A stretch of DNA of 64,000 bases from assembly GCA_964035775.1 (NCBI GenBank), contig OZ038313.1, forward strand, positions 12,952,905 to 13,016,904, read 5' to 3'. This document shows positions 27,144-41,054 of this stretch, one piece after another. The DNA is from Osedax frankpressi. Lineage: Eukaryota; Annelida; Polychaeta; Sabellida; Siboglinidae. The translations under genes were made by a program, and so were the position numbers. Position 1 is the stretch's first letter. Each line of letters begins with the position of its first letter. The notes below the pieces were generated by a model. It ran no database searches. It worked only from the letters and a program-made list of their open reading frames with translations, and had not been told where the DNA came from.

Positions 27144-28849
27144 AGTACAAATAATTATAAATTAGAGATACATATATTATAATCACCTGAAGTATTCTAA
27201 TAATACTAGAGTATATTTAAATCTATAATATATGTTTTATATAATAATATATTTTAACAATATATAGTCAATTTTTGTTTAACATACTAATTTATAATAA
27301 AATCATTTAATGGTACTACTATTAAAGCTACTATTAAAGTTACTATTAAATTAATTATTATATTCAATTAATCAAAATGTTATTTTTTAAATTACAATAT
27401 TTATATTTTGATGATTGACATGTTTATAAATAACTTAGGTAACATCTAGAAGTTATTAAAATGTAATATATATTATTCGGTATAATAGATAATATATTAA
27501 ATAGTTAGTCTTTTTATAGTTAAATATTAGTCTTTTGATGTGCTTTTAAAAACTATGAAAGCATTTATATATACATTTACTAATTAAATATACTAATGTA
27601 TACTACTTTTAAGATCATTTAAAATGTTTATATTAATATTGAATACTTTAATATATCTTACTATTTGTGAACGTTTCTAAATTGTATAAGTTCCAAAATT
27701 ACATATAACACATTGTCATATATAATTTTAGTTTTTGATACTATTTCGAAACTTTGAATATCAGATATAAAATTGCATGATTAATATTGGACTTTTTTTG
27801 ATTAATATGTATTATAACATAATTATTTGTATTCTTCTCATGAGCTGAAAATTAAAATTCAATGAATAAAATGTAAAAGATTATTTAAACAGCATTTAAT
27901 TAGTTTATAAATATTTATCACGATTATAATCCTAAATGTATCAATAAGCTTATACCAAGCGGTGCTATAACATAAAACTTGTAATATTTGTGTATACTAA
28001 TTAGATAATTATTATAAGTAAAATTATAGAAAAGTTGTATATTATATTCATTATAATTCAAGGTATTTATAAGACATAATAAAACGTTTCTTTAAAGAAG
28101 TTAGTTTACTAGTACGTGAATACATACATGTCCGTAATGAGTTTAGCAAACTAACTCAGATGTTGAAATCATTCCAAATCGATAAAAAGAATGTCATAGA
28201 TCATAATATTATCATTGCTAGTTTACTTTATCAGTGCTCTCATTGCATGTGATATAAATGAACTGCCGTTGCCTTGAAAAGACAGTTTGACGAAGGAGAA
28301 TGTGTAAACTTTGGAGATCACTAACTAAGATATAGCTTAAGCTTAAGGAGTAAATGTATTGATCAGATTATTTATTTATAAAAATGTAAAAAAAAGTATC
28401 CCAGGTATTACAATGGATAACTATAAAAGTAAATTCAATTTGTATAAAATTCTTCTTCAATTAAAAGTAATGGTATTAGGTTTTGCACGTCATTTTAATA
28501 TAAAATATATAATGACAATATATATATAGTAATAGTATAGATAGTAACAGTACACGTAATATAGTATTTCATTTAGCAAATTCAATTCATCGCACAATAA
28601 AGTTACGCATATTGTATTATGGCACAAAGAACAATGTTACTATTATTATGGCTACGCATTGATTGATACAATTAAGTTAATCAATTAAAGAAATTACAAT
28701 ACATAGTTTCATTCTATGAATATGCGTTGCGAATGGATATTTAGTGTAAAAGTGGGTGATGTATAGTAAACCAACTTTACTTGGACTATACAGAAATTTG
28801 TGATATAATATTGATTGAGCTCAGAGTAAATATAATTGACACATTCTAT
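27144..28849. other. Intergenic DNA between the hairpin array and the receptor kinase stop
   Basis: AT-rich with no supported open frame. The part nearest 28849 probably holds the receptor's 3' untranslated region, but no clear poly(A) signal could be chosen among several AT-rich candidates. Confidence 0.4.
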
Positions 28850-29961
28850 CTATTTCGGTATCAAGTAAGCGGATTGATCTTCTCTGAGAAAATCGGAAAT
28901 GGCCGACTTCGTTGGGAGGCAGGTTTCGAGGCCGGATCTAGACGGTATAATTACGGAGTTAAGGTGAACTCCTTCCGAGTCTGGTAGTCGTATGCTGTAG
29001 CTATTATTGATATCGTTGCGGTGGTCGGTCTTCGAGGAGGGCGCTAGTTGTGCGCCGACGGGGGGCGTGTCGTCGGCGGAGGGCGTGTCGTCGGCGGCGG
29101 GCGTGTCGTTCGCCAGCAACTCCCGCACTTGATCGTCCCAGGCTTTGACGGCGGCGAGTTTACGTTTGAAATCCTCCGCAGCTTCTCGTTTGCAAAGACG
29201 CGCCTTCTCTTCGACGCCCAAACTTCTAGGAACCCGGCGAGATTCGCTGGTCGCCGATTGGTTACCGTAGAGTACGGTGTGCGAGTCCGACGGCCCCCCG
29301 TCGTAGCGCATCTTGGATTCGGATTTTCGCAACACGTCGGTCACCAAGTATACGAGGTCGCTGAACTTTGGCCTACTGGCGCTGTTCTCGGCCCAACAAC
29401 TTAGCATCACCGTGTACCTGAGTATTATGCAATAAGTATCAATAACTAATGCATATTGATATAATTGATGGCTTGATAACTAGCAAAATATATTGAATTA
29501 TTAAAATCATAATATGTTACTTGAAACAGTTTATATTCTTTTACTGAAACTGTATACATATTTATATAAACATGTATATCTGCAAATATGAATATGCATA
29601 TGTAAATATGTTATTCTATATTATTTATAATTTCTCGTATTACGTAATCAGACTAATTTATAATTTCGATTAAATTTATTTAAGTTTTTCTTGTTCAAAT
29701 GTATTGTTCAAAATATCAAATGTAAAGAATACTATTCATTCTTACCTAATTATTAACTTTAAGACAAAACTACTGTTATAAATATCACTTTAGAGTAAAG
29801 ATTATTGTAAATATTCGAGCTAACAATTCATCAGGACAGAACGTTGGTTGATAAAGCCTTCGCTCCGTTTTCAGGTAGACTACGATCTCCCAATTTCCTA
29901 CTTCCGGATATGGGTTGAAGCCTCGAGTCAAAAGCTCCCAAAGAAGAATGCCGTAAGACCA
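28850..29961 (-). CDS. Receptor kinase gene, kinase C-lobe and C-terminal tail
   Basis: Exon 29825-29961 opens with [20 protein letters not shown] and ends FCPDE. Exon 28850-29417 continues [20 protein letters not shown], the end of the kinase fold, followed by a tail of about 150 residues to TAG at 28850-28852. The tail is polar, with a degenerate [10 protein letters not shown] repeat and a helical Lys/Glu-rich part. It has no copy of the MET bidentate docking motif (YVHVNATYVNV); tyrosines such as the one in NNSYSIRLP could be docking sites. Confidence 0.87.
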
Positions 29962-32415
29962 CTGGAGAATGTAAATAGTGGGAGTTTCATGTAAGCCAAA
30001 CATAATTTGTAACATCGTGAATGAGTTTCAATTATATTTTAGCATTAACTACATATGTTCCATATGCCATCCAAGTTAACGTAGTTATTATTATTAACTT
30101 CCTATCGCAGAACTAGTAAATAGTAAGACATCCAAATATATACATAAATACTAGATCACAATATATACATATATACTAGATCACAATATACACATATATA
30201 TTAGATCATAATATATACATATATACTAGATCACAATATATACAGATATATTAGATTACAATATATACATATATATATATATATATATATTAGATCACAA
30301 TATATACATATATATTAGATTACAATATATACATATATACTAGATCACAATATCAATCAGCCTAATGCTAAACTACTCTAGAAAAAGTAACATCGCCATA
30401 CATATTATGCTATCGCAAGTATTAACACAGCAAAACTACCAAATAAATCACAATCCTAGCAACGATATTACAAGTTCATACTCTATCGTCAGATCGTCAA
30501 TGTTATATAATACCTCACCATTGCACTACCAGTAAATACCTAAGATAAAATACGTACATACACATATCAATTCTACTCAAGCAATATGCAACTGCCCAAT
30601 ACCGCATCACCATGGCAATAACACAAACCACGTCACTCTTCTCGGTGTAAACTGCCTTCTCGAGACTCTCTAATGCCATCCATTTCACCGGAAGACTGGT
30701 ATTGCGGTTATCAGAACTGTAGTAATCGCTTTCGTAGACGTCCCTGGATAAACCGAAATCACCAATCTTCACAACCAGGTGTTCGTCTAACCTATAATAG
30801 TATGTCACGTGCAATGGGTTTTATTTCTAATTTTTAATATTTATATAATGCTTTTTATAATTAATATTGGGCATATATAACGATATAATCAAATTGAATA
30901 TTTAAATGAAAAACTCTACTAATATATGTTTGTGTTATGACCTGATATGGCTTGACCTCACATTACCTCACCTTACCTCACCTGATCTGACCTCATTTAT
31001 TCTCATACTAATTTATAATAACCTCACTTAATACCACCTCACCTCGATTGATCTTAACTGACATCACTTGAACTGACTTAACCTCAATTAACTTCAACTC
31101 ACCTAATTATGTATCACTTCACATCATCTCATGTAATCTCGAGTAACCTCACCTCACCTCACCTGATCTGACCTCACCTGATCTGACCTCATTTTTCCTC
31201 AAATAACCTTACCTCAATAGACATCAATTGACATCAACTGACCTCGCCTCACTTCACCTCACCTCACCTATTCCCACCTCACCTCGAAGTAGACCATTAT
31301 AACTACTACCAACATACAATTCCTTGCTGCTAGATCTCGATGTACGTATTTCAGACTTGCCAAGTACTTCATTCCTTTAGCGATTTGAATCCCGTATTTT
31401 ATGAGATCTTCAACTGTAGGTTTCTAGAGTGAGAAGGTGCAGTGTAGATAAATTAATAATCTATTTATATATAATAAGCCTAGGCTTATTATAATTGCAA
31501 TTATTATTTATAAATCATAAATCATAAATCAACGATATATATATATATATATATATTTATATAAAACATAAATCTAAACATTAATCTAAAACATAATATT
31601 ATTATATTCATTTATATATTATATGATCATATTGTATTAAATTGATAATATAATAAAACTGTTACTTTATTTTAACATTTTAATTTATATAATTTAAAAC
31701 TTTTTGTTCGGGTAATTTTGTTTGTCACACCAAATATTATTTCATTATACAATTACTAAATCCATTTCAATTATATTGCAAACTCATACATCAAATATAT
31801 TCATAATCGATATTTTAACTACCTAATTTTTATAATGTTCCCTATCCTATCCAACCTATCCAACCTAAACCGAAACTAACTATACAGGACTATAGTCTGG
31901 AGATAAAACTAACGTTATCCTCGTTTCTGATGTAGCTAAGTAGATCCCCGTATTTCATGTAGGGCAACACCACCCAGGGCTGACTCCAGCCACCGGCCGC
32001 ACCTCCTCCGGGGCTGAATTGTGTTTCCTGGGGTAGTGTAACGCCCGTCGCGTTGCTACCAGTCTCGAGAGATACTCCTATGAGACCAAGGATGTTGTCA
32101 TTGTCGAAATCATGCATTCGTTCAGCTTCATCGAATACTCTTTTCGTAAATAATCCCGAACCATCTGCGAGGAGTGGATTTGCTATGAGTAAGTTTGCGA
32201 AGAATTCATTTGAGATAAGTAGTTTGCGATTAGTGAATTTAAGATGAATATATTTTCTAGGAGTTAGTTTGTGTAGAGTGGATTTACCTAGTAAATGAAT
32301 AGTAGATTTGTAATTAATGTTTGAAATTGGTATTGTTTGAGTTAAATGTTATATATTGATATTGTGGAAATTTTGCAAAACAGGCTTAGGAGACTAATAA
32401 CTATTATACATAATT

Positions 32416-32507
<92 letters not shown>

Positions 32508-32757
32508 CGTGGCAATAATTAGTTACAGAATTACACAAATTAAAATTTTAATTAGTAATTAAATAATTTGGCATGATATATAAATTTATAAAAATTTAGT
32601 TTATTTCATTTCAAACCATTTCTAATTGTCTTTATTGCGACTTCGAGGTCTTCCTTCTGGTCATTTCCGGTTGAAAGAATTCCCCGGTGAACAGTTCCGA
32701 AATGACCCTTTCCTACGAAGAATAGCGAATGCAATTACATATTATCATAACTTACTA

Positions 32758-32826
<69 letters not shown>

Positions 32827-35800
32827 TGTATTATCTGATTTGATTCTAACCAATAACTTCGTATAATATAATGCGTTTCCTCGGTATTTGAAGTTTCGGG
32901 TTATCGATAAGATACTTGCAGTATACTTGTGTTGTGGAATCTGGTTGGTAGAGGTTTCTTGTTCTGTTCACCGTGGATCCGAGAGATCGTATATACGCTG
33001 CGTGTTGTCATACCATGAGTGACATGTGAATATGTAATAGCCTCGTTAGTTCCCACGCGTATCGTAAAACAATGAAATGTCCATTGCGCGATTAATAATA
33101 GATTTTAATTATTACATATATTATTGAAATTAGCAGGGCAGGTATTGAGGGCAGGTAAAAGGTTTTCTACAAAATATATATGGTAATATTATAGTAGACT
33201 AATGTTCATAGAAATGTATAATTATAAGTTATAGTTATGACAGTTAGATTATCATAATTAATTAAATATATAGAATAATAATACAAATATTATCTATATT
33301 TTATATTAAAATTAATTATTACAATATAATTATTACAATCTATCATTCAATCTATCATTACAAAGTGCTTTTTAAAAATAAATTTTAAATAAAAATAAAT
33401 TTAAATAAAAATAAATTTTACGCATGCTGCGCATGCGTAAAACTTACAGTTGTCTAAGTTCTCTTGCACGTGAGTCGTGTAAAGGACATTAGCCTCTGGT
33501 GGGCACAGATCTTTACGTTTCACTTTCCTATTCAAGTAGTTCATGTTATTCGTTCGAACACGAAACGTTCGATAAAGTATAATCTGATATTTTTAATTAT
33601 AATATCAGTAATGTATCATTTATTTTTTAATTAACAATATTTATTAAACATATTGTAAAAAATGCAGTTAAATTCACTGCATATTTACATTAAATATTAA
33701 GAAATTTAAATGTAAATATAGATAAAGATATTGCATATAGATTTTAGATATTTTTAGATATTATTTATATATTTATGAAATCTCTAGAAAATGTAACGAA
33801 AAAACTTGTTGTTGTGGCATTCTTTATAAAATTAAAATACTAATTTTTATATAAATAAATTATTATGATCTATTAAAATAAGTTATTTTCTAAGAAATAT
33901 TCGAATTACAAAATACTTAAATTACATAAATATACAATCATACATGTGTGTATGTGTGTTTGTGTGTGTGTGTGTGTTTGTGTGTGTGTGCGAATAAATA
34001 CCATACATGTATAGTAACACAACCTTGTTTTCTTGGCAAGGACCACAGTGCATACTGCTAGTAATACAACTCCGACTAAACACGTCAGGACCATGATGAG
34101 TAACAGCATATAGTTATTGAATGCGCTTCTCAATGGAGCGGTTGCTATGGACGCCTTGGTTACTAGGGGTAACAGAGATAGGACACTGACCAGATTTCTA
34201 GTATTTACATTGTAGCCGCCATAACTCCTCTGAAAAAACGACGACATTTTATTAATATTCTATTTTTATTTTAATATCTCAAAGTAATACTAATTACATC
34301 ATATTTATGTAAATAAAATTTGTTAAAATAAAGTTGTAAATTATATAAATATTGTAGATATAATATATTACATAAAAATGCAGTGAAAAACCTGCATGGT
34401 ATAGCTGTAATTCAAATCGAGAGGAGTAGAGAGTAATAAAAGTATCGTGTTGTCTATGGATGTCATTGAGTTTATAAACAAGAGATATAATGCGATAATA
34501 ATTGCAATAAGTGAATCATTTTTAAGGAACTCTATTAAATATGAATTAAAATATAATTCTCAATAGACAGAATATTCTGTAGTGTAGTTTTACAATATAT
34601 TTTCTAATTATTATATGTATAAACATATGTTTGCCTTTTCGTTACTTTAGGATTAATTCTATTTAGTAAGATCTATATTTCAATATTGCTCAAATGATCG
34701 ATAACATTTATCTTGTAACTAAACAACCACATTGTTGATTATGTTTAATTATAGAGAAATATTTAAAATAAGATTTTAATATGAAAAAATGTGAATATTA
34801 AATAATTGAAAATTTGATAAACTAAGATTAAACTTTACAATTTATAAATACTAATTATCAATTATAATTATTTACTTAAGTATATTACAATACACTTATT
34901 TACTTGTAACTATATTGTTTTACGTGCATCTGCATTGTTTTTATTGGACCTTTCTTGTTACCGGCAATATAAATTTAGTTTACTAACGAACCTTTCACGG
35001 AAACATCGCAATAACGAATCATATTCTCCTCAGAATTGTTTCCCTTTATGACGATATCAAATTCGGAAACATCGAAGTATGAGATGTCTTCTGGATTCTA
35101 GAATGTTGTAATATTGTAATTTTATGTAAATCAATGATTGTACATATTATGTAGAACCTAATTCAGAAACATGATTTCTATTTTATTTCATAGTTCCATT
35201 TTCGAATACTAAACTGTTTATTTAATTATTGATTTAGTTAAATGTACCTGGAAGAGAGGCATTTGTAGTTGCGTGGAGTTCAATACATAGGCTATACGAT
35301 TGATGGAATAGAATTCCGGGTCCCGGATGTACTTTAGTCTAGTAGACGAAGATACGGCCACGGCGTTCTTACTGTAAGCATGACTTTTACCGATTACCCT
35401 TCGTTGCACCGTTAACCGGAAGCCGAGCGAAATGCTTTTATTGCGAGAAGATGCTCGCAACGCCGGCGTCTTGCAGTCTACCTCGGATACTTGTGACGTA
35501 ACAACTGCCAACGCCCGGCGCATGCAAATCTGTAATACAGAATAAACAATGTAGGGTATGTATTGTATCGGGGCATATTACAAAATCGTAAAAGCATTGG
35601 AGAAATGGCGATAATTGAAAAACACATTCATAATATAGCTAAATACAATATTAATTACTTGATTCAAGGTATATTTGAACAGATAAATTCAGTAATAAAA
35701 TAATAATAGTAAAACATAGAACATTTGTCTAATTATATGACAGATGTTATTATATAATATATTAAATAAAATGAATATAGTCAATAAAAGTATTTTAAAC

Positions 35801-37145
35801 TACCTTAGTTACTAACATATTCTTTATGATTGTTCACGAGTAACTTTATCAGAGAATCTGATTTTATTTCGAGGTGTAAAATTCTTATTCTCAAATTTGT
35901 ACCTCCGCTGTATATGGTAAAAATAGGGATTGTTATAGATTATAATATTAGCATTATATTTATATCATATCACATGTAATAATCTACATAGTTTAGTGAA
36001 TAAATTAACTTTTATAAGGATATATTACAAATTACCAATAATTATTTACATTTTGGTAGTAAAATTCTTTAAATTTTGTAGATTATATTTTTATTTTTTA
36101 TTTAGATGGCGTAGATTTTATATTTCTTTTACTTTCTAAATATTTTCACTAATCATGATTATTATTATTAACTATTTATTTAACCTATATATAGTAATCG
36201 GCTGGCTTATGACTTCGAATGTAGGTTTATTGCGTACAGAAATTGCATTCATTATTAGTGTCATATTGAGAAACTCCACTTTCAGATTTACTTCTCTAAC
36301 TAATTCCATAGTTACAATACACGTTAAGCCCATCTCGTACCTAAAACATCATCAGATATATAACTTTCTTTATTTGAGATATATTGAAATAAATAAACGA
36401 TGTTAATTAGTAATTATGGATGAAAGGGTAAACCTCTCAATGTAAACGATCTTCAATTTTTTACATACTACTGAATCCAGAGACACTTTCAATGGGGTGT
36501 GGCGGGAAAAGTGCATAGGTTTTCTCGATGTCAGTTTAATTGATAACTTAGTAGGAATTTTTTTATATAGTAGAGACGGCCTCATCGATGTTATCTGCGC
36601 CTCCTAAAGGTTGTTTAAAATGGTGGTTGACTTTAATACTAATAATATCATTCATGCATACTATAAAATACATTAATTTACATTAAAGCATATTATTATC
36701 ATTATTAAATGATTAGATTTTATCGGATTAAAAAAGTAAAAACAAAGGAAATTATAGAATTTTAATACTTTTTTTTATTAATTTTGTTACTATATTTCAT
36801 AAATTCGATATCGTTATTTATTTATAATAAAATAACGCATACAATAGTGATAGTGGTATGTAAAAATATTAAAATTTACAAAATCAGTTATAAATAATCG
36901 CAACATAAGAAAAATGATTTAAATGTTTTATAACATATATTTATATATTAATACATTTATATATTAATATATATACTCGTGTTATTATATTCCAATGCAC
37001 TTGTTAAATATATATTATATATTATATGTATATATATATACTCGTGTTATTATATTCCAATGCACTTGTTAAATATATATTATATATTATATGTATATAT
37101 ATATACTCGTGTTATTATATTCCAATGCACTTGTTAAATATATAT

Positions 37146-37187
<42 letters not shown>

Positions 37188-40100
37188 TATAGTGTATATA
37201 CTGTAATATTATAATATTAATTATTACAAAATATAATTTTAAACTGTAGCTAATATTATAAGTTAATAAATGAGATTATCAGATGCGAGTAGTATAAGCC
37301 TGCGGTGTCTAGATGTGGAGATTAAGCGAGATGTAACGGTCTCTACAGGGGCAGACATAAGCACTCCTAGCGGCGATATACTATACTAAAAGCCTCGATA
37401 ACGTATAGTTCAAGAATACTATCTCGGCATGGGTAAATGTCAGGTAATTGTCTATATCTCACATAATATACATCTAGATACAACGGCTCATCTTCGGGCA
37501 CGCGTCTCCGTTGTTGCCTACCCTGGAGGAGTAGTATAATCGGCCCCTGGGAATTCAACTCTATAACTTCGTAAACAACAAACGTATTCTATAAAAACTC
37601 GCCGACCGGGGGCTATTATGTCGCACCTGTTCCCAGGGTAGTGGGAGTGAAATAAGTACACATACTCCCCCTGTATGGATATCATCTACCCCATAGGGCT
37701 ATTATATATCGTATGCAGAGATTATCTACTCTGTAGAGTAGTCGATAGTATAATCGTATGTAACGAAGTTGATGGTTTGGAGATAATAACGGAATAGGCA
37801 GAGGAGGTGAGATCACGGTACTTTTTGGAGTTTAGAAGGAAGTGAAGAATTATAGTGAATAGCGGATATGGAACTGGAATATAGCAGAAGAGCTGTTAGG
37901 ACTAGTGAAGCTTATAAGTGAGAAGTAGAAACTAGAGGATAGTGTAATGTGGACGTGGCAGGGAAAGGCATGTTTGGGAAGTGTAGGGCGTAGTAGAGAT
38001 TAGGATGCAAGTGAAGCATGGGTGGGTATTGATGTAGAATGTAATTACTTTAGGTAAAGTACAATGTAAATATAGTAGTTTTATGTTATGCAGCATTATC
38101 AGAGGTGTAGAAAAGTGCAAATAGGGTATAAGGGATTGCAATAATACTTAATGTGTGACATGTAGTGAAAGTAGTTATCAATTCTAGTTGATAATAGCAG
38201 ATATATTGATATTAGCAAAGTTATATATATATATATATATATATATAAATATATATATATATATGTATATATGTATATATTTTTTTTATATATATAGTAC
38301 TATTATTAATAGTTTAAGTAACTATATTTTCAATATATTGGTAAAAGTATGTTACGTTATTTGACGATATAGTAAATGTGGATTTCTGGATACTCAAAAA
38401 TGTCCTAAAATGACTTGGCTTGAGATGTAAATCTATTTAAAAAACAAGATCTAAACAGCGTTCAGAACGTAACAAACGTCCGAACATCTTACGTCAGAAC
38501 AACAATTGACCAGTAACCTGCGGGACCGGGCATTCAGGCAATTCTTCGATGAAGCCACGTCCCCTGCACTCCTTTTTCGAAGTGCAAGCGCCGGCAGATG
38601 AACACCAGACACAAGATATCGGGTCTTTACTGAAGAGACACCTCCTGCATTCCGTATACATGGAACACGAGTTCAACTTCATCCGCACCACCTTTGTAGG
38701 AAGATGATTTTGCGATTATGATGTTGGAGGGCCACTATAAAGAGGCTGAATGTTGGGTAATGGTGAGAGGAGTGATTAAATAGCTTATGAGGGTAGTGAT
38801 GAGGAATACGATTAAGGTGAGAGAATAAGGTGAGCTAATAAGGTGAGGGAATAAGATGAGAGAATAAGGTGAGAGAATAAGATGAGAGAATAAGATGAGA
38901 GAATAAGGTGAGTGAATAAGGTGAGAGAATAAGGTGAGAGAATAAGGTGAGATAATAAGGTGAGAGAATAAGGTGAGAGAATAAGGTGAGAGAATAAGGT
39001 GAGAGAATAAGGTGAGAGAATAATGTGAGAGAATAAGGTGAGAGAATAATGTGAGAGAATAAGGTGAGAGAATAAGGTGAGAGAATAAGGTGAGAGAATA
39101 ATGTGAGAGAATAAGGTATGATATGGTTGGTGGACAGGTTTAAGAATATTTGTGAATAGAGTGGCGGTGAGAGTGGTGGAGAGAAGAGTGAGAAGAATTG
39201 TGAGGTGAGTGGTAGGGAGTGTTGTGAGGATATTTGTGAGGAGAGAGGTGAACAGATTGATGCGGAGAATTTAGAGGAGAGATATGAGAACAGTGGGAGG
39301 ACAGTGAGAAGGTGTGTGGTAGCGAGAATTTTAAGGGAGCTGGTGAGGATATGGTAGATATGGTAATGGGGTTTGGATGAAAGTTGTGATTAGTGATATT
39401 AGAGGTTAACACGAAGACGTGGGGTAATGTGATTTAGTAAGCAGTTATTATGGTCAATGTAAGATAGGGGTAGTGGGTGTAGAAGAGCTGAAATGTGTAG
39501 TTTTTAAGGCTGTCCATGGAGGTTATTAAAAATAAAATATAATAATGGTGTAGAAAGTTATATAACCAAATCTCCATATAAAGACTGTGTATATATTATT
39601 ATATAATATATTACTATAATACTATAATATATATTATTTATTATTTGCTCTTAAATGTACATTAAATGTGATTTATTTGACCTTTATAAGAAAAATAGCC
39701 TGAATATAAATATACACATTTTTTTTTATAAATGAAATATTAAGAAAAAGAAAATCTACCATGTTATTTATAAAAGTGTCCATTATATAATATGTTATGT
39801 CATGCATAAAACAGTTCTAAATATAGTTTTCATTTTCTAACTACAAATTGAAATACTAATCCTAGTAGAAGTTACTATTAATATAACGAGTATTTTAAAA
39901 TCACTGTCCATATACATACGCTGCTTAAAATGGACGTGTGTATTACTTAGGATATGATGTATAGATACTGTGATAGTATTTTGGTTTTATGATGTATTTG
40001 TATTTCAGCTGTTGTATAACAATGTAGTGTGATTTGGTGACACACCATTGCGCAGTGTTTGGTGCGCGGTGTGCGGTGCGCGGTGTGCGGTGTGCGGTGT

Positions 40101-41010
40101 GCGGTGTGGGGTGTAGTACGATGCAATTCAACATCATAAGGGTACGTGAACACTGCCAAGTTGGCATTATCGTTTATTATATCCACTACTAGTATGATTA
40201 ATTGACTTGTTGGTTGATCCTGTCTAAACTTTTCCTCTCTTTTATTATTATTTTGAGAGTTATTATTATTTTTTTTAAGTTGTCTCATTATTTAACTCGA
40301 CAGTTACTCTAAGAATATTAAATTTCACATCCAATACATTAATATATAGTAGGCATTATGATAAACATACATTATATTATATATAATTCATATAGTAATT
40401 TACAATTACTCTTTAATTAAATTTAATTAATACATTAATATATATATATATATATAATATATAATCTACAATATATATTTTATACTTTATAATCCAGTTA
40501 TAACCTAGAATATACCCTTTATTTTGTATTAATAACAATTGTTATTTATAAATTAAATTAGATATTTCCAATAATTTCAATAATCGAATTCCCCTAGATA
40601 TTTACACATATATGTATCTAAGGTATAAGTAATTGAAAGTAAATAATATAGTATGCAACATAACTGTCAATGTATATAAAGTAAACAATATTGTTAGAGT
40701 TATTGTCGATGTAATAAACAATGTATCATACAAAATAAACATCACTGACCACTAAATTCTCCCGCCGACCAATAATCATCTACCGTTAACCACGACTAAC
40801 CCGACTGTCGATACTGGCGAAGATATACAGCCTATTGCGACTAAATCGCATGTGTCTGACAGGAGAACTTGACCCTGTGGTCAGTTTGATTCCCTTCTCG
40901 GTCAGCAAAGTCTCATAGAATCTCTCGTCCTCTATACGTCTTGTCTCGGAGTCTCTTCCGTCTGAAAGCTCCGTGACTCGGAATATACTCTCTGACTGTG
41001 TATTATTATT

Positions 41011-41054
<44 letters not shown>

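Noticed and set aside
29048-29404. Plus-strand 118-residue frame, Gly/Val-rich at its start
   Set aside because: Antisense shadow of the receptor kinase C-terminal exon.
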